64,000 bases of DNA from Platerodrilus igneus (taxonomy: Eukaryota > Arthropoda > Insecta > Coleoptera > Lycidae), in the NCBI GenBank assembly GCA_036346225.1, contig JARFIW010001456.1, positions 124,001 through 188,000 of the forward strand, given 5' to 3'. The stretch's first letter is position 1. Each line of letters opens with the position of its first letter. The notes below the pieces were generated by a model. That model made no database searches. It had not been told where the DNA came from and saw nothing but the letters and a program-made list of their open reading frames with translations. The position numbers were made by a program, and so were the translations under genes. Below, piece by piece: positions 46,051 through 59,380 of the stretch.

Positions 46051-48540
46051 ATTAAGGGATAATAGCCTTTTTTTGTAAGGACAACACTTTTTCCTGCCAA
46101 AAGGTACCAGGGTATCATAAACCATGTTAGTCCTCTTTCTTATAGGATGAAAGTAATTGATTAAAAGACCAACTAAAGGACTTCTTTTCTTGGCAAAATG
46201 CATCAGCTACCCATAAAGGGATTCTAATTTTCTATATTGTAGAATGATGGCAAAACCATACAAAGCATTTCTTTTACTGCCACAAAGTATCATGGAATCA
46301 TAACCGGTACTATCCAACTTTCTTGAAGGACGCAGGCAGTTGACTGAAAAAACAATGAAAGAATTTTCTTTACTTGTCAAGTATATTTGGGGGATCATAA
46401 AGGGATGCTAGTTGTTTTTTTTTTAGGGTGATGGCAATCGATGGCATATCCTTATAAAGCATTTTTTCTTACCAAAAGTATCAGGAGATCATAAGCGGTA
46501 TTAAACCTCTTTTGTTGTAGGGAAAACGTCGTCAATTGAACAACCGACCAAATGATTTCTTTTCCCGACAAAATGTATCATAAACCATTAAAGAAATGCT
46601 GTTTTGTTTTTTGCAGTTAGATGGCAAACGATGGCAAAACCATATAAAGCATTTCTTTCCTGCTAAAAGGTATTAGAGGATTGTAATTGATATTAGCCCT
46701 TTCTTACAGGGTGAATGTGTCGATTGAAAATTTTTGAAAAAATGTAGCAGGACCCCATACAGGGAGATTAGTTCTCTTTCTTGAAGAGTGATGCCATAAC
46801 ATGTAAAGCATTCTTTTCTGTCAAAACGTATCAGGAGATCATATCCGATATCAACCTTCGTAGAGCGAAATCCAACCAAATGATTTCTTTTTCTGACACA
46901 ATATATGACCAACCCTTAAAAGGATATTTTTTTGTTACATGCTGAGTGATGGCAAACGATGGCAAAACTGTATAAAGCATTTCTTTTCCTGCTAAAAGGT
47001 ATCAAGAACCATAATCGATATTAGCCTTTTTTTGTAGGACTAGAGTGGTCGATTAAAAATCAACTAAATAATTTCTTTTCCTGACAAGATGTATCACAAA
47101 CCCATAAAGGGATCTACGTCTATTATTTGTAGGGTAATTACAAACGATGGCAAAACCATATAACGCATTTTATTTCTTTTTCTGCTAAAAGGTGTCAGGT
47201 GATCGTAATTGATATTGGTCCTTTTGTGCAGTACGAAGGTAGTGGACTGAAAAACCAACCAAATGATTTCTTTTCCTGGCAAAATCTATCGAGAACCCAT
47301 AAGTGGATGCTCGTTTTCTTTCTTGCAGGCTGTAAGGGGATGGCAGACGATGGCAAAAACAGTATAAAGCATTTTTTTCCTGCTAATAGGTATCAGGGCA
47401 TCATAAGCGATATTAAACCTCTTTTATTGTAGGACGAAAATCGTCAATTGAAAAACCAACCAAATGAATTTTTTCTGACACAAGCCCACAAAGAGATGCT
47501 TTTTGGTTTCTTGTAGAATGATGGCAAATAATGGTAAAACCGTATAGAGTATTTTCTTTTGTGTCAGTCCTAATATGATCCATTGAAAAATCAACTAAAT
47601 AATTTCTTTTCCTAACAAAGCGTGTCAGTAGCTCACAATATTTTCTTTTAGAGTTATAATAAACAACGGCAAAATCATACAAAGCATATAAAGCATTTAT
47701 TTTCCTCCTAAAAGGTATCAGGATATCATATCTAAATGATTTCGTTTCGTGGCCAAATGTATCTGCAGCCCTTAAGGAGATGCTAGTTTTGTTCCTTGTA
47801 GGGTGATGGCAAACAATAGCAAATCTTTATAAAGCATTTCCGTTCCTTCCGAAAGGTATCAGGTAATCATAAGCGAGATTAGCTCTATTTGTAAAAGCAG
47901 AAGGCGATTGATTAATAAACCATCTAAATCATTTACTTTTTAGACAAGATGTTCCAGGACCCTGTAAAGTGATGCTAGTTCTGTTTTTTGAGCGTGATGG
48001 CAAACAGTGGAAAAATCATGTAAAGCATTTCTTTTCATGCCAATGATAGCTGGAGATTATAAGCGATATTAGCCTTCTTCCCTGTTGGGCGAAGGTAGTC
48101 TATCAAAGAAATCAGGTAAATGATTTCTTTTCCTCGCAAAATATATCAGGAGCTAATAAAGAGATGTTAGTTGTTTTATTATTGGATGATGGCAAACGAT
48201 GGCAAAACATATAGAGCACTTCTTTTCCTGCTAATAGGTATCACAACAACAATTTAATCGATATTAAACCTCTTTTATTGCAGGGCAAAAGTGGTCGATT
48301 GCAAAACCAACTGATTTTTTTCTCTGACAAAATATATCACAAGTCCTAAAGGGATACTTTTTTGTTTCTTGTGGGGTGATGGCAAACGATGGCAAAACAA
48401 TATAAAGACTTTTATTTTCCTGGCAGAATGTATCAGAGGATCTTAAACGATATTAGCTTTTTTTTTAGTAGATAGAAGGTGGTCGATTGTAAAAATCAAC
48501 TAAACGTTTTCTTTTGATGTCAAAGATACTGCTAGTAAAT
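46051..48540 (+). repeat. Degenerate satellite, right segment
   Basis: About fourteen monomers of the same unit. GATGGCAAACGATGGCAAAA and ATAAAGCATTTCTTTTCCTG recur near 46623, 46949, 47340, 47807, 48000 and 48379, with intermediate decayed copies, at 160-200 bp. The array fades at about 48540. Open frames on - within it are by-products. Confidence 0.9.
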
Positions 48541-50849
48541 GAGCAGCAGGATACAAACTTCAAAGATTGCCTGCTCTTTTTTGGTACTAACCTATGAATT
48601 TTTCCTTTTTGTGTAATGAACTATAAGAAAATACTTGATGTCATTTACAAGGTAGAATTAAAAAAAAATGAAGCAAGAGGAATCGTCATGCGTTGCTCAT
48701 TCGCAAACTTTATGGAATCGAGTGATCCGCTAATATAGTCCAGAGTAAATGAGTAGCTAGTCATATTATATAAAAACAGTCTCATAGCTAATGCGGAAGC
48801 GTATGCTTACCGCACGCCGTTTATCAAGCCAGATTTGACAGGAAAACTATAAAACCACTCATAAACTAAATTACCAGAAAGAAAAGACCAACCGTCTCAA
48901 AGCAACGATATTGCAAGAAACAGCAGTAACTGAAGCTTACCGAGAAACAACCAAAATTTAAGAAAATATGCCGCCCATGTGTTTCTACGAGAGATAATGA
49001 TAAAAAGCAGTAGCCAGTCATTCTGCATTTTGCCACTTATAAAGTTGTAACGTTTTAGTTTTAGGCAAATTCGGAAATAGTGTTTGTCGACGTAATTATC
49101 AGTCCGCGCAGCTATGCACGAGATGCTCGATGCGCTTGTCCGATATAGAAACAAGTATTCTTGTGTAGAAATTTAGTCAGAAAAGCGTTATTTTTTAAAA
49201 AGGTGGTGAAGAAGATTTTCCAGCCATCATAGATAATAAATATCACTCCTGGCAGAGGCGTATCGCTTGGGTTAAAGTATAGAAACACAGTTACATTAGT
49301 AAGGTCAAGTATTGAAGTGAACTCAAGATTTATAAAGCGCAAGCAAGTTTCAGATGGTATAGTTTAAGAAATCATAATGGGTATAAGAAATCAATTTGAA
49401 TTACAATCTAGTAAATGGAAGTGGGTTAACCTTTGGTGAGGAAATCTTGTTTGTTCGTATTAAAGAAACGACAAATCTACGTGGTTACAACAAAACAGGT
49501 GTTTTGTAATTTTTTTGTAACACTAAGTATCTTCTAGCTAAGGTGAGTACAATTCCTTTTTGTAACAACAAGCGTCAATTCTTGCGAGAAGCAAATTTTG
49601 ATAGATAGTGTATCCCATCAGAAGGAAAATAATTGGTTAAACGACGTAAAAAATCCGTACATTTTTGAATATCGAACATGAAAGTTTTCCTGTTGAATTA
49701 AATTATGTTTTATTTAGTATAGATAAGATGATCTGGCTAAATTTGTTTGTAGCTATTTGCTAGTATTAAATAGTCGTTAAGAACAACATTTTGACCTAAC
49801 ATATGTTTACTTAAACAAGTTACACTTATGTTCTTAAATAAGTTGTATAAGGAAATAATTCTTGAATTTGAAGGATAGCCACTAAAACATTAGAAAGATT
49901 AAAATTTGATCTATAAATAATTCTTGTGAGTCGAAAGAAAGATCTTTGGTTAAAGCATTCACTTAATGTAGTGAGATATTGGATATTTTTTTATGACGGT
50001 CTTGACCCATTAGTAACTTAATTTTTTTATCGACTTAATATTTCTATCAGCATTCGACTTCATGCTTTTGTACTTATACGGCATGATATTTTCTTAAATT
50101 TTTTTGTATATAAAAAACGAGTAACTAGTTTCATTATATATGAGTCAAATATCGTAAAAGTTTTATTTCTGATAGTCCAATAAGCGTAACAAGTGATTTA
50201 TCCAATTCTGGTTGGGATAATTAAGTAAAAACAAAAGAAATTATGTTATTGAATATCTACATTGAGACATAGGTAAATTCCTTTAAGGCTTATCTGCGTC
50301 TAGTCTTAAGAAGATATTTTTTTTAATTTTATTGACGCAGTGGCGCCCAAATTTATGCAAAGATAGGTCCAATCTTTAAAAAATACCCCGACCATCTCAT
50401 GCCTCCGCAGGAAAAGACCCCGAGCCTAGTCCGTGAGCTTTTCAGATTTCTTTATGCAACACAGTTTGGCTCAATTACATTCTAGTTGAAAGCCACCCTC
50501 AGTAAAATAAATTAGCCAAAAAGAAATTTTAATAACAAAGTTAATAGTTCTGTCGACATGGCGTCAATTTTGTACAGCCTGCAAGGGCTAACAGTATATT
50601 GGCCAGAAATGACTATGATCCTTTTGTATAAGTTACTGTTATGGGACGAGAATAACGTAAACATGTAATAAGAACTGCTAGTATAGTATACACTGCACTA
50701 CAAATACAAAAACAGCTAATTTAATTTACAACAATATTTTGACTAAAAAATTAGTTCTTTATTTGTACATGTAGAAAATAAGCAGGCATTCATGAAATAA
50801 TAACAGTTCAAAAACGTTTATTTCAACGTATAACTTAAATCATTTTATA
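48541..50849. other. No recognisable gene
   Basis: AT-rich. A TGGCGCCCAAATTTATG at about 50340-50356 resembles the repeated end of the insertion at 44309, but no LTR could be defined around it. Confidence 0.5.
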
Positions 50850-51539
<690 letters not shown>

Positions 51540-51894
51540 CTGCAAATGTAAAACAATGATTAGCACATTCGTTTATACTATCGATTTTACATCGTACTGC
51601 TATTGTGTTACTATTGTTAACCAAATACACTCGAGATGAAGATAATAAAATCTAGAAGCATGTTTTCTCTTGCCTGTATGCTGATTTAATTAATTTAGGA
51701 ATTATTAAACTGTGTGAAAACCAATAATTTATAATTTGAAGGCAATTATGTAATTGGAAAAAAATTCATAGAGCAGCTTATTGTCAGAACAATACGTCTG
51801 ATAACTGAGTTTCCAAAACTGGTCTTGGGAGGCGAATACCTGTTCTTCGTAATAAAACATCATAAATTTAACAAATTATATAATTTGCCACTTA

Positions 51895-51941
<47 letters not shown>

Positions 51942-54900
51942 TATGATAATGGGGTTATTTAGGGGTATATAGGGTCATAAGGGTCGCAAACTACATGTAA
52001 AAACTACTAAAAGCTAGAAAACTAAACAATTTTATCATGAAAAGTACGTAATTCGTAAATCATGCAAAAAAGCAAACATCTAACACACTGTATAAGAATC
52101 ACAGTTAACTTTAATTAATGCAAGGAAGCTCATCCTTCAATAATACAACCACATTCAGTAAGAGAAATAACTCTGTACGCAATCAAATTCACTTTAAACC
52201 AGCAAAGCATTCATAAAATTTAAATAAATATGAGTTAAGAGCATGGAAAGCTAGAAAATAATGATACAAATTCTGTTAAAATAAACACGCAATAGTGCAA
52301 GGAAATAACAAAGAATCCTTGCAATAAACACACTTTTCAAAACAAATACGTTTCAGAAACGCAGGATGTAAATAAACGCATTTCAATTTACGTCATTATA
52401 GAAATTTCACATACGTAATTTTTAACATGGAGTAAATTCTCAAAACCCAAAAGATTATTTTGACAAAAATAAAAGCCATGAGCTTGTCTACGTGAGAGGT
52501 CGAATTAAAATTTCCTACAACAAAACAAAACAGGATGGGTAAAATACACAGACTATAAGGAATCCACTGTATAGAACTTGAATGCTACTTGATCGATAAC
52601 ATCATTTCAACAAGCTATTATCAAGTTCATACCGGAAAAAGCCCAAGGTAAGGACAATAATCTATAGCATGCCTTAAACTTTGACCGAAGGATGCGTATA
52701 ACCAATGATGTCAGATGGAAGCGTTGTTTTAAATACCACACAAATTTGATAAACAATCAGTCTTTCTTCAACCAGAGCACGTTTCATAGCAGTTCAAATT
52801 AGACAATTACGTAAACTGAACATAGAAAAATTAAATATTTATATTTCGTGGAAGCAGTTAAGAAAAGTTTTGATATTAAAATAAAAGTGAAAATATACGA
52901 GGGAAGTTTGCCGTTAACTCAAAAACGTAAGTGAAAGATTATTAATTAAATATAATTTTAATATTTATAATTTAGGACTCTAGGTAAAAATCTAAATTAG
53001 CACATCTAAATTGGTACATAAATCTAAATTTGCAACTAAATATACGTCAATCTAAATTTTCATAAAACATGGGTTTGCATCTACACATTGGAGCACTAAG
53101 CGGAGAACCGTTTTAAACATTGAATAAGTGTTTGGCCAAGCGGTACTATAGAATCAATAAAGTAAATTCAACTAAAAACAATCCAGGGATACTGGTCAAC
53201 AGCACGCAGCAGCAGATCCAAGAATAGGGAGAACAAAAAAAAACGCGTAAGAAAAACTACAGTTTAGAACATTATCTAATAGCATAAGGCATTATTTTTT
53301 TTTTTATTAAATATTTACATTTTTCCTTCTTCCAGAATATTTATGTAAAGTGTCATCAAAAAGCTGTTATACGTGAAAATTTACGTAAAAGGGAAAAGTC
53401 ATTGAACGTTCAAAGGTATTTCTAATAGTATACAGTGTCATTTTTGCTGGCTCTAAACTGACTAAAAGGAGCTATAATTTTGGGGATAAACAAAGTGATA
53501 TATATCATTATTACTTTGATTCATGGGTTTATTTTGTCGAATAGTGAATTATATTATCAAGCTGTAAAGTGTATATATATTTTTGTCATTATACAAATCT
53601 TGGTCAATTTCGTTTGCTTTATTCGAGTAAGAAAGTGTTAGATAAAAAGGAGGAAAAATCTTTGTTATCGTAACGTCGTATACTCTGTGTGGATTAGACT
53701 GAGCTAGTCCGGACATATTTAAATTTTAGGTTATTTAGAGTCACGGAGCGGTGGCGGGCAGCAGAAAACTGAACGTTAATTACATCGACATGTGGCGTTA
53801 TCATAGCAATATATATTAGCCCGATATGTATACGTCAATAAGGTCTTATTATTTCCATTAGAGTTTATTTGCAGATACATCTTATTATATATATACAATA
53901 TATGTGTGTGTGTTCTAAAGAAGTCACGAGAGGTCATTGAAACCCAAATTCTACAAATAAAATCCACCGATAGAGAAGAAAACTAAAAAAAATTTAAATT
54001 TTCAAATATTTACTTTTTGTTCACCCTGGATAATATAAACGTATTTCATTCGCGTTATTACAAAACATAAAAAGAAGCCCCTTTTTAATTAAATCTCGTG
54101 CAGAATGTGAAAAGATTGTGAAAGAATATAAACTTTAATATCTTGTGTAAATAAAACCTTCTATACTTAATAAAAAAAGAGTTTTTATTCTACGTACAAA
54201 GTCATTTAATGCATCCGCGTAAGAACCATATCGATCTTATTGCATTTGCAAAATATAATGAAAGCGAATACGAGCTTGAATTATTTATGTATTTAATTTT
54301 CTGTGCATAAAGAATACGTTTCGATCGCCGCAAATAGCATAGAATTGTGTTAAAATAAAGCATTTTCCCAGATGTAGAAAATATTCATTCTTGTTAAAAA
54401 TATCTTAGAACACTTTTAAAATACTAGCTTTATTAGACTACAAATCTATGCAAATCTTTTTGCATTTACAAAGCCTAAGGACAAACCGCTCATTGACTAA
54501 ATTGACTTCAGTGTGTTAATATATCATTTAACTCTATTTTAAGAGTTTTTAAATAAACTCATATGCTAGAATTTTTGGGCACCTTATGAGTTTTAACTTA
54601 CATTATTCAGAAACGAATACGCCAATTTTACTAAGAAATATTGCATAAATTAATTAATTAATAAACGCTGGTTCGAGGAACTCGAACGAACATTAAAAGC
54701 AATAAAATCGGTGAGAATTATTCTGCATTTCTATAAGATAGAATGAGGCTCGACCTTTAACGTGTGCATTGAACAAGAATGGATCGCACGTTTCACGATA
54801 ACATAAATCACGACAATTGATATTAATTAGATAATAAAACGCACCATTCGGGGAAATAACACATCATTTAGCGGTGACAAAGATTTGAGAATACAATGGG

Positions 54901-55810
54901 ATGTAACGTATTAAGATAACTATTATTTTAAAACAGAAACTTGATTAAAAAAATTCATAAGCGATTTATTTTCTTCTGAATCAAACAATATGTAAGATTG
55001 CATTTAATTCGCGTTTGATTCTTTCCTAAACGAAAGCATTATGTAACATTCATTCAAGATTTAATTCAACATTCATCCTGTCAGATTTGAATAGAATTGT
55101 ATGCTGTAGGTTAGTTTACGACATGAAATTTATACGTTTGAAGATTTTCAAACATAAAAGTTATAAAATGCAATTACTTGATTAAGTATCCATCATTTGT
55201 TTTGTAAAAATACTATGAAAGTTCAACATTCTTCAGCACAAGAGCTACTCTAAAGTTAATTAATTAAAAGTAGAAGACGCACTTTTGCAAACTAACAAAC
55301 TAGTGAAGATTTAAAATGAAAATTGGAAGCTTTCAATACAGTTAATTACTTTGGAGATAAAATTTTATAAGCGTTGTTTTTCCATTGCAAGTAGAAAATT
55401 TTGAATTTTTTGTTTGTCAATTGATAAGAACGTTTGAATATTTTGAATTTTATTTTTTGTAAGCCGATAATTACCAGAAACTTTTGACGTCGAAATTCGA
55501 AGCATTTTGACCTTTAATGAACTATTTGTGGAGATTTTTGACCAAACACACTTACAAGCGTGGTAATAAGGAAAGGTAAAGTATCCACCTATTAATTAAA
55601 AAGGTTTTTTGTACCTGTTAGAAAAGATATTAATTTTGTTAACGAAGATTAGGTAAAGATTATGTTAGTACTAATTTAGAAAAGTTTTATGTTTGAACTT
55701 AAGCTGTAAACTATTCGATATTCTTTTGTATGGAATAAAAATGTTTTTGAATGTATAGATGTTTCTTGAGATTGCTGTTTCATTTTATTTTGTAAATTCG
55801 ACAGTATAAT
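51540..55810. other. No recognisable gene
   Basis: AT-rich. Contains a (TA)n microsatellite at 51897-51939 and a short TA/TG tract near 53885-53913. The missing 5' exons of the protease, in particular one coding for AAHC, were looked for on - and not found. Confidence 0.5.
51897..51939. repeat. (TA)n microsatellite
   Basis: About 21 uninterrupted TA units. Confidence 0.97.
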
Positions 55811-56650
55811 TTGTTACGTGCCAATAAATTGGCACTTAAACATTTTTTAGGTTAATTTCAAAAGACTCGGTGCGCGTATTTCCGTCACGTCAGAGTGCGT
55901 TTGCGCGAGATCGCGCGGGAACTTCGCGCCGACGCGTGAAAGAACAAAGGTGGGAAAAGTGTTTCCGTGAGACTCTGTAACGTGGTTTTTTTCCTTGGAC
56001 CTTGGTGAAGAGCGGTTGGGTGAGGTATCGTATCGTGCCTTATCTTTATTTATGTAGATATCCTTGCCTGATTATCTTTGTTTGTCGCCCTTATACCTGT
56101 TCCTGTCTTTCCCTACATAGGTAGAGGTAATTTGCAGCCGTGGCTGAACCGCATTCCACGCCGGAGCACCATCTTTAATCACCTCGGAGTGGAGCCCTGA
56201 GATCCCGTCCGAGCGCTTTGGAAGAGCGTTGGGCGTACCCTCCAGCAATTATCTTAAGGGGGCCATCAGCAGCCCTTATGGACGTGCTGACACCATCTTT
56301 ATCTATCTTGAAGGACGCTTGGCGTACTTCGTGAAAATCTGGACCTATTATGTGAGTACCTTATTGACATAATTGTTGCTAATTTAGTTTATAAATTGCG
56401 TATTAAATTTGTGCATTGGTGACGTCATTGTCAGATGGCCGCGCTAAAGCCAGTGTAAGATTGGAGCTACCTTCTTGCCGTGGCGTCGCTTATTCCGCGC
56501 TTGCGCGATGTATTTATGAACTTTAAAGTGTAAGAATTTGAACTTTAAACCGTAAGAAATTTCCATTGAGCTATCCAGGCAAAGCAAACAAAAGGAAGGT
56601 AGAATAATAATTCCATATTTCCTATTACATTTTCAGTGATACAATCAACT
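55811..56650. other. CpG-rich block, unassigned
   Basis: It opens with the 18-bp perfect palindrome GTGCCAATAAATTGGCAC (55818-55835), then a CpG-dense stretch (GCGCGAGATCGCGCGGGAA near 55902, CGCGCCGACGCGTG). A pyrimidine run ending in CCTACATAG (near 56120) precedes GC-richer sequence that could code but has no recognisable family in any frame. It may be a promoter/first exon or part of a mobile element. Confidence 0.35.
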
Positions 56651-56869
56651 TTTCCCCGCCACAGAGGGGAATTTAATTTAAAATTACATAAGATAAAGTC
56701 AAAATACAAAATACTTTTAACATATGAACTATGTCATAAGCAAGCATAGATAATAATAATAATTAAATAAAACGAGCCAATATTAAAGTTAAAGGAATTC
56801 ACAAGATCAAAACAACTAAGGCAAATAACCGGTTAACAAGATATACAATTCCTGTTATTTTTTATCATG

Positions 56870-57443
56870 AAAATAAGATGTGGGTAAATATTACTAAGAC
56901 TTTGGGTGTCAGTTTACTTGTTAAGAGGACGGTCTTCTGACGTTATCGCTACCATTTGTAGGAAAATGCGCTACTTGTAATGTTTTTTTTTCTGAAGACT
57001 ATTTCGACATGGTTATAATTGATAGTGTGTCCAGTTTCAAGAGCATGTGACCCCAATGCGCATGTTTTTATGTATCTATTAAAATCACTTTTGTGGGAAA
57101 TGATCCTAAATGAAAGGCACCTAGAGGTACGTCCTACATATTGACATTGGCAGTTCTTAAACGGTTTACGATAGACTACTCCTGACTATTGCTGTTGGGG
57201 TATGGTATTTTAATTTGTTGAAAAGGCCCTTTCTAAATGTTGAGGTAGATTTTTAGTGAGAGATGTCCATTTTATATTTTTAAGAATGTAATAGAATTTA
57301 GCTGCGACGTTGTCTAAATACGGGAGAATAACGAAAATCTTAGGAATTGAACTAGCTGTGGGGGTGTTGTGTTGTGTCTGAGAGTGGGTTGGTTGATAAG
57401 AGAAAGGGTGTTGAAAAACAATTTGTTCAGTAGAGAACTCGAG
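56870..57443 (-). pseudogene. Penelope-like element, GIY-YIG endonuclease end
   Basis: On - the frame gives IPKIFVILPYLDNVAAKF (about 57340), the region after RT, then after breaks YRKPFKNCQCQYVGRTSR (about 57165-57110), the GIY-YIG-type nuclease core where the second motif is YVG, and ALGSHALETGHTI (about 57060-57020), a conserved part of Penelope nucleases. The 5' RT portion is not contiguous. Stops are present. Confidence 0.75.
57375..57443. repeat. Direct repeat, unit 1 of 2, in Penelope remains
   Basis: GTCTGAGAGTGGGTTGGTTG followed by about 50 similar bases. The second copy is at 58415-58483 in the same orientation. The first is within the minus-strand Penelope fragment; the second abuts the plus-strand one. 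Confidence 0.85.
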
Positions 57444-57929
57444 ACAGAATTTGACAAAGAAAGTTTCTTAGAATAAACAAAGTTTTGTATTTGAGAGTGC
57501 GATGAGAAATTCGCTCTGTTCTTCTCTTCAAGCCGAAAACGAGGTTGATTTTCATATTAACCGGATGAAAAGAATGATAGTTAAAGTACCTGTCCGAAGA
57601 GTTTGGTTTGTTGCACCTATCGGTAATGAGAATATAACAGTCCAAAAGGTCATCCAATACATTGTAACAAATATAAATTCTGTGGTACCGAACTTTAAAG
57701 TCGTTTCTATTTGTTACTATTCTATGGTTCCTCATCCTTTTGTTTTGCATAATAACCTCAAAATAAACAATTTCATAATAGAAGTGAATGTTATTATGAT
57801 CAAGTTCACTTTAGCTTTACCGTAATAATTTTTTTAAGACGTCTTAAGATTATTTTATAAGCCAGTCATTTGTGTTGCCTAATTCGTAGGCGTCGGGATT
57901 TCTATTTGTAGGATTGTCAAGTTAATATA

Positions 57930-58250
57930 ACGCTTGCGCAAAGTGTCACGAAGTGACGCTGCTGGCAGATCAGCTGTTCTATAAAATAGACAGTATCGAA
58001 AGGAAACTCGCCATTTTGTACAAGTACAGAGCGCTTGTTAAGTGCAGAAGAGAACGATGGCATTTTTACGTGCCGTCTGGTGCCTCCGCATAAGCATCTA
58101 GCTCGATTGAGTGTTCACGGTTATCCTAATGACAACGTAGTGATCAGCATAGAATTCCATTAACGGTGAGCACATCGAGGGATAATGAATAAATTTCCGT
58201 AATAAACAGAATTGGAGGTCGCCGATCAGAATTGGAGGTCTCTCATATGG
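57930..58250 (+). promoter_or_regulatory. LTR-like promoter and leader, tentative
   Basis: TCTATAAAATAGACAG near 57977-57992 suits a TATA box, with AATAAA signals near 58188 and 58200. AGAATTGGAGGTC occurs twice just after (about 58210-58222 and 58229-58241), in the position of a retrotransposon primer site. No LTR pair or duplication was found, so this is a guess. Confidence 0.3.
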
Positions 58251-58414
58251 TGTTCATTTAGTAGAAAACATGACGTAAGCTTTTGGTTGAGAAATTTTTA
58301 TGGAGTTGGAATTTTTGTCACATGTACGAAATTCGGGTATTTACAGCCCTAATGAATACAGGAATAGATTCTCGGTGAGTGTTTCAATTCGTGTGTAGCT
58401 ATGATTGAATTTTG

Positions 58415-58483
58415 CGTCTGAGAGTGGGTTGGTTGATGAAAGAAGGGATGTTGAAAAGCAATTTGTTCAGTAGAGAGATCGGG
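58415..58483. repeat. Direct repeat, unit 2 of 2, in Penelope remains
   Basis: Copy of 57375-57443 with scattered substitutions, ending a few bases before the plus-strand Penelope coding remains. Suggests two minus-strand copies, one truncated to this piece. Confidence 0.85.
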
Positions 58484-58489
58484 TAAAAT

Positions 58490-59160
58490 TAAGTAAAATC
58501 AAAGACTTAATTTTAAAACTACAAAAATCCTTTAGCAGAAAACTGTTAAATTTGGAATTCAGAATAACACATGATACCCTCAAAGACCTGCAGACTATTA
58601 AATACTACTGTTAAAATAGCTAGAAACTTCCTTCCTATCTATATTAAATCAGAGTTCTAATGACGTATGTTCTCTTACTACAACATTACTTTTCATGAAA
58701 TTAAAAACAACAATCTCAAAAAAACCGTTCATTTTAAGAAAGCTTTAGTTAGCAAAATTTTAACATCAGAAAATTGGTTTGTTAATCTTTCCAATGTCAA
58801 TAGCCTTAGGGACGGTTCTTGGCCTTTAGTTCAGCGTTTACCCCAATCCTAAGGATATCTGTCTATCTAAACTTCTTGCTGATACACGTATTGAATCTAT
58901 AGATTTATAGTCCTTCCTGAACAGAAGAATATTCGTTTGGCTCGTACCACCAACATTATAACTAATTTTATCCATTCCTCCGTCAAACCAGCCAATGAGA
59001 TTAAACAACTCCTTATCAAATTTTATACTTTCATGAAAGCGCACCCCAGCCTAATCTTAACTATATCTGATAAAGGAAACTTGTCGATGTTATTGGAGAA
59101 GAACAAATACATCAAACTAGCCTCTGACATTATCTCTGATAAAAAATTTTATATTTTATA
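58490..59160 (+). pseudogene. Penelope-like element, N-terminal part
   Basis: The plus strand carries, in shifting frames, LLNLEFRITHDTLKDLQTI (about 58548-58605), then the open frame 58937-59161 with VKPANEIKQLLIKFYTF and ISDKGNLSMLLEKNKYI. The last corresponds to the ADKGNxxVILxxxDY motif at the start of Penelope reverse transcriptases. It ends at 59160 before the RT catalytic core. It lies head-on to the minus-strand fragment at 56870-57443. Confidence 0.68.
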
Positions 59161-59380
59161 ATATTAAATTTAAATTTGAAAATAAAAGATAAATTTATTA
59201 GTGTTGAACGTATCAGGTTGCATGGTCGTTAATGGTGAGTGTTGAAGAACGCGTTTATTGAGTATCTAGTATCTATTTGTTATAATATCAGTATAACTGG
59301 CATGTTTGTTATTGAACAATACCATCCTTATCTACGTTCTGATCGATGTACCTAATTTAATTATTTGCGGTTTTATAAAT

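Noticed and set aside
46673..47682. Several minus-strand frames of 60-90 residues
   Set aside because: They repeat the satellite monomer in translation and share the same words, so they are by-products of the repeat.
34170..48540. A CRISPR-like array
   Set aside because: Repeats are whole degenerate monomers without short constant repeats and unique spacers, in animal DNA.
50330..50400. A further LTR element starting at TGGCGCCCAAATTTATG
   Set aside because: No LTR termini, duplication or coding could be found around it.
57427..57825. Two overlapping 107-residue frames on opposite strands
   Set aside because: They are near-mirror frames in the same DNA; neither shows a recognised domain, and the minus one could only be a weak part of the Penelope remains.
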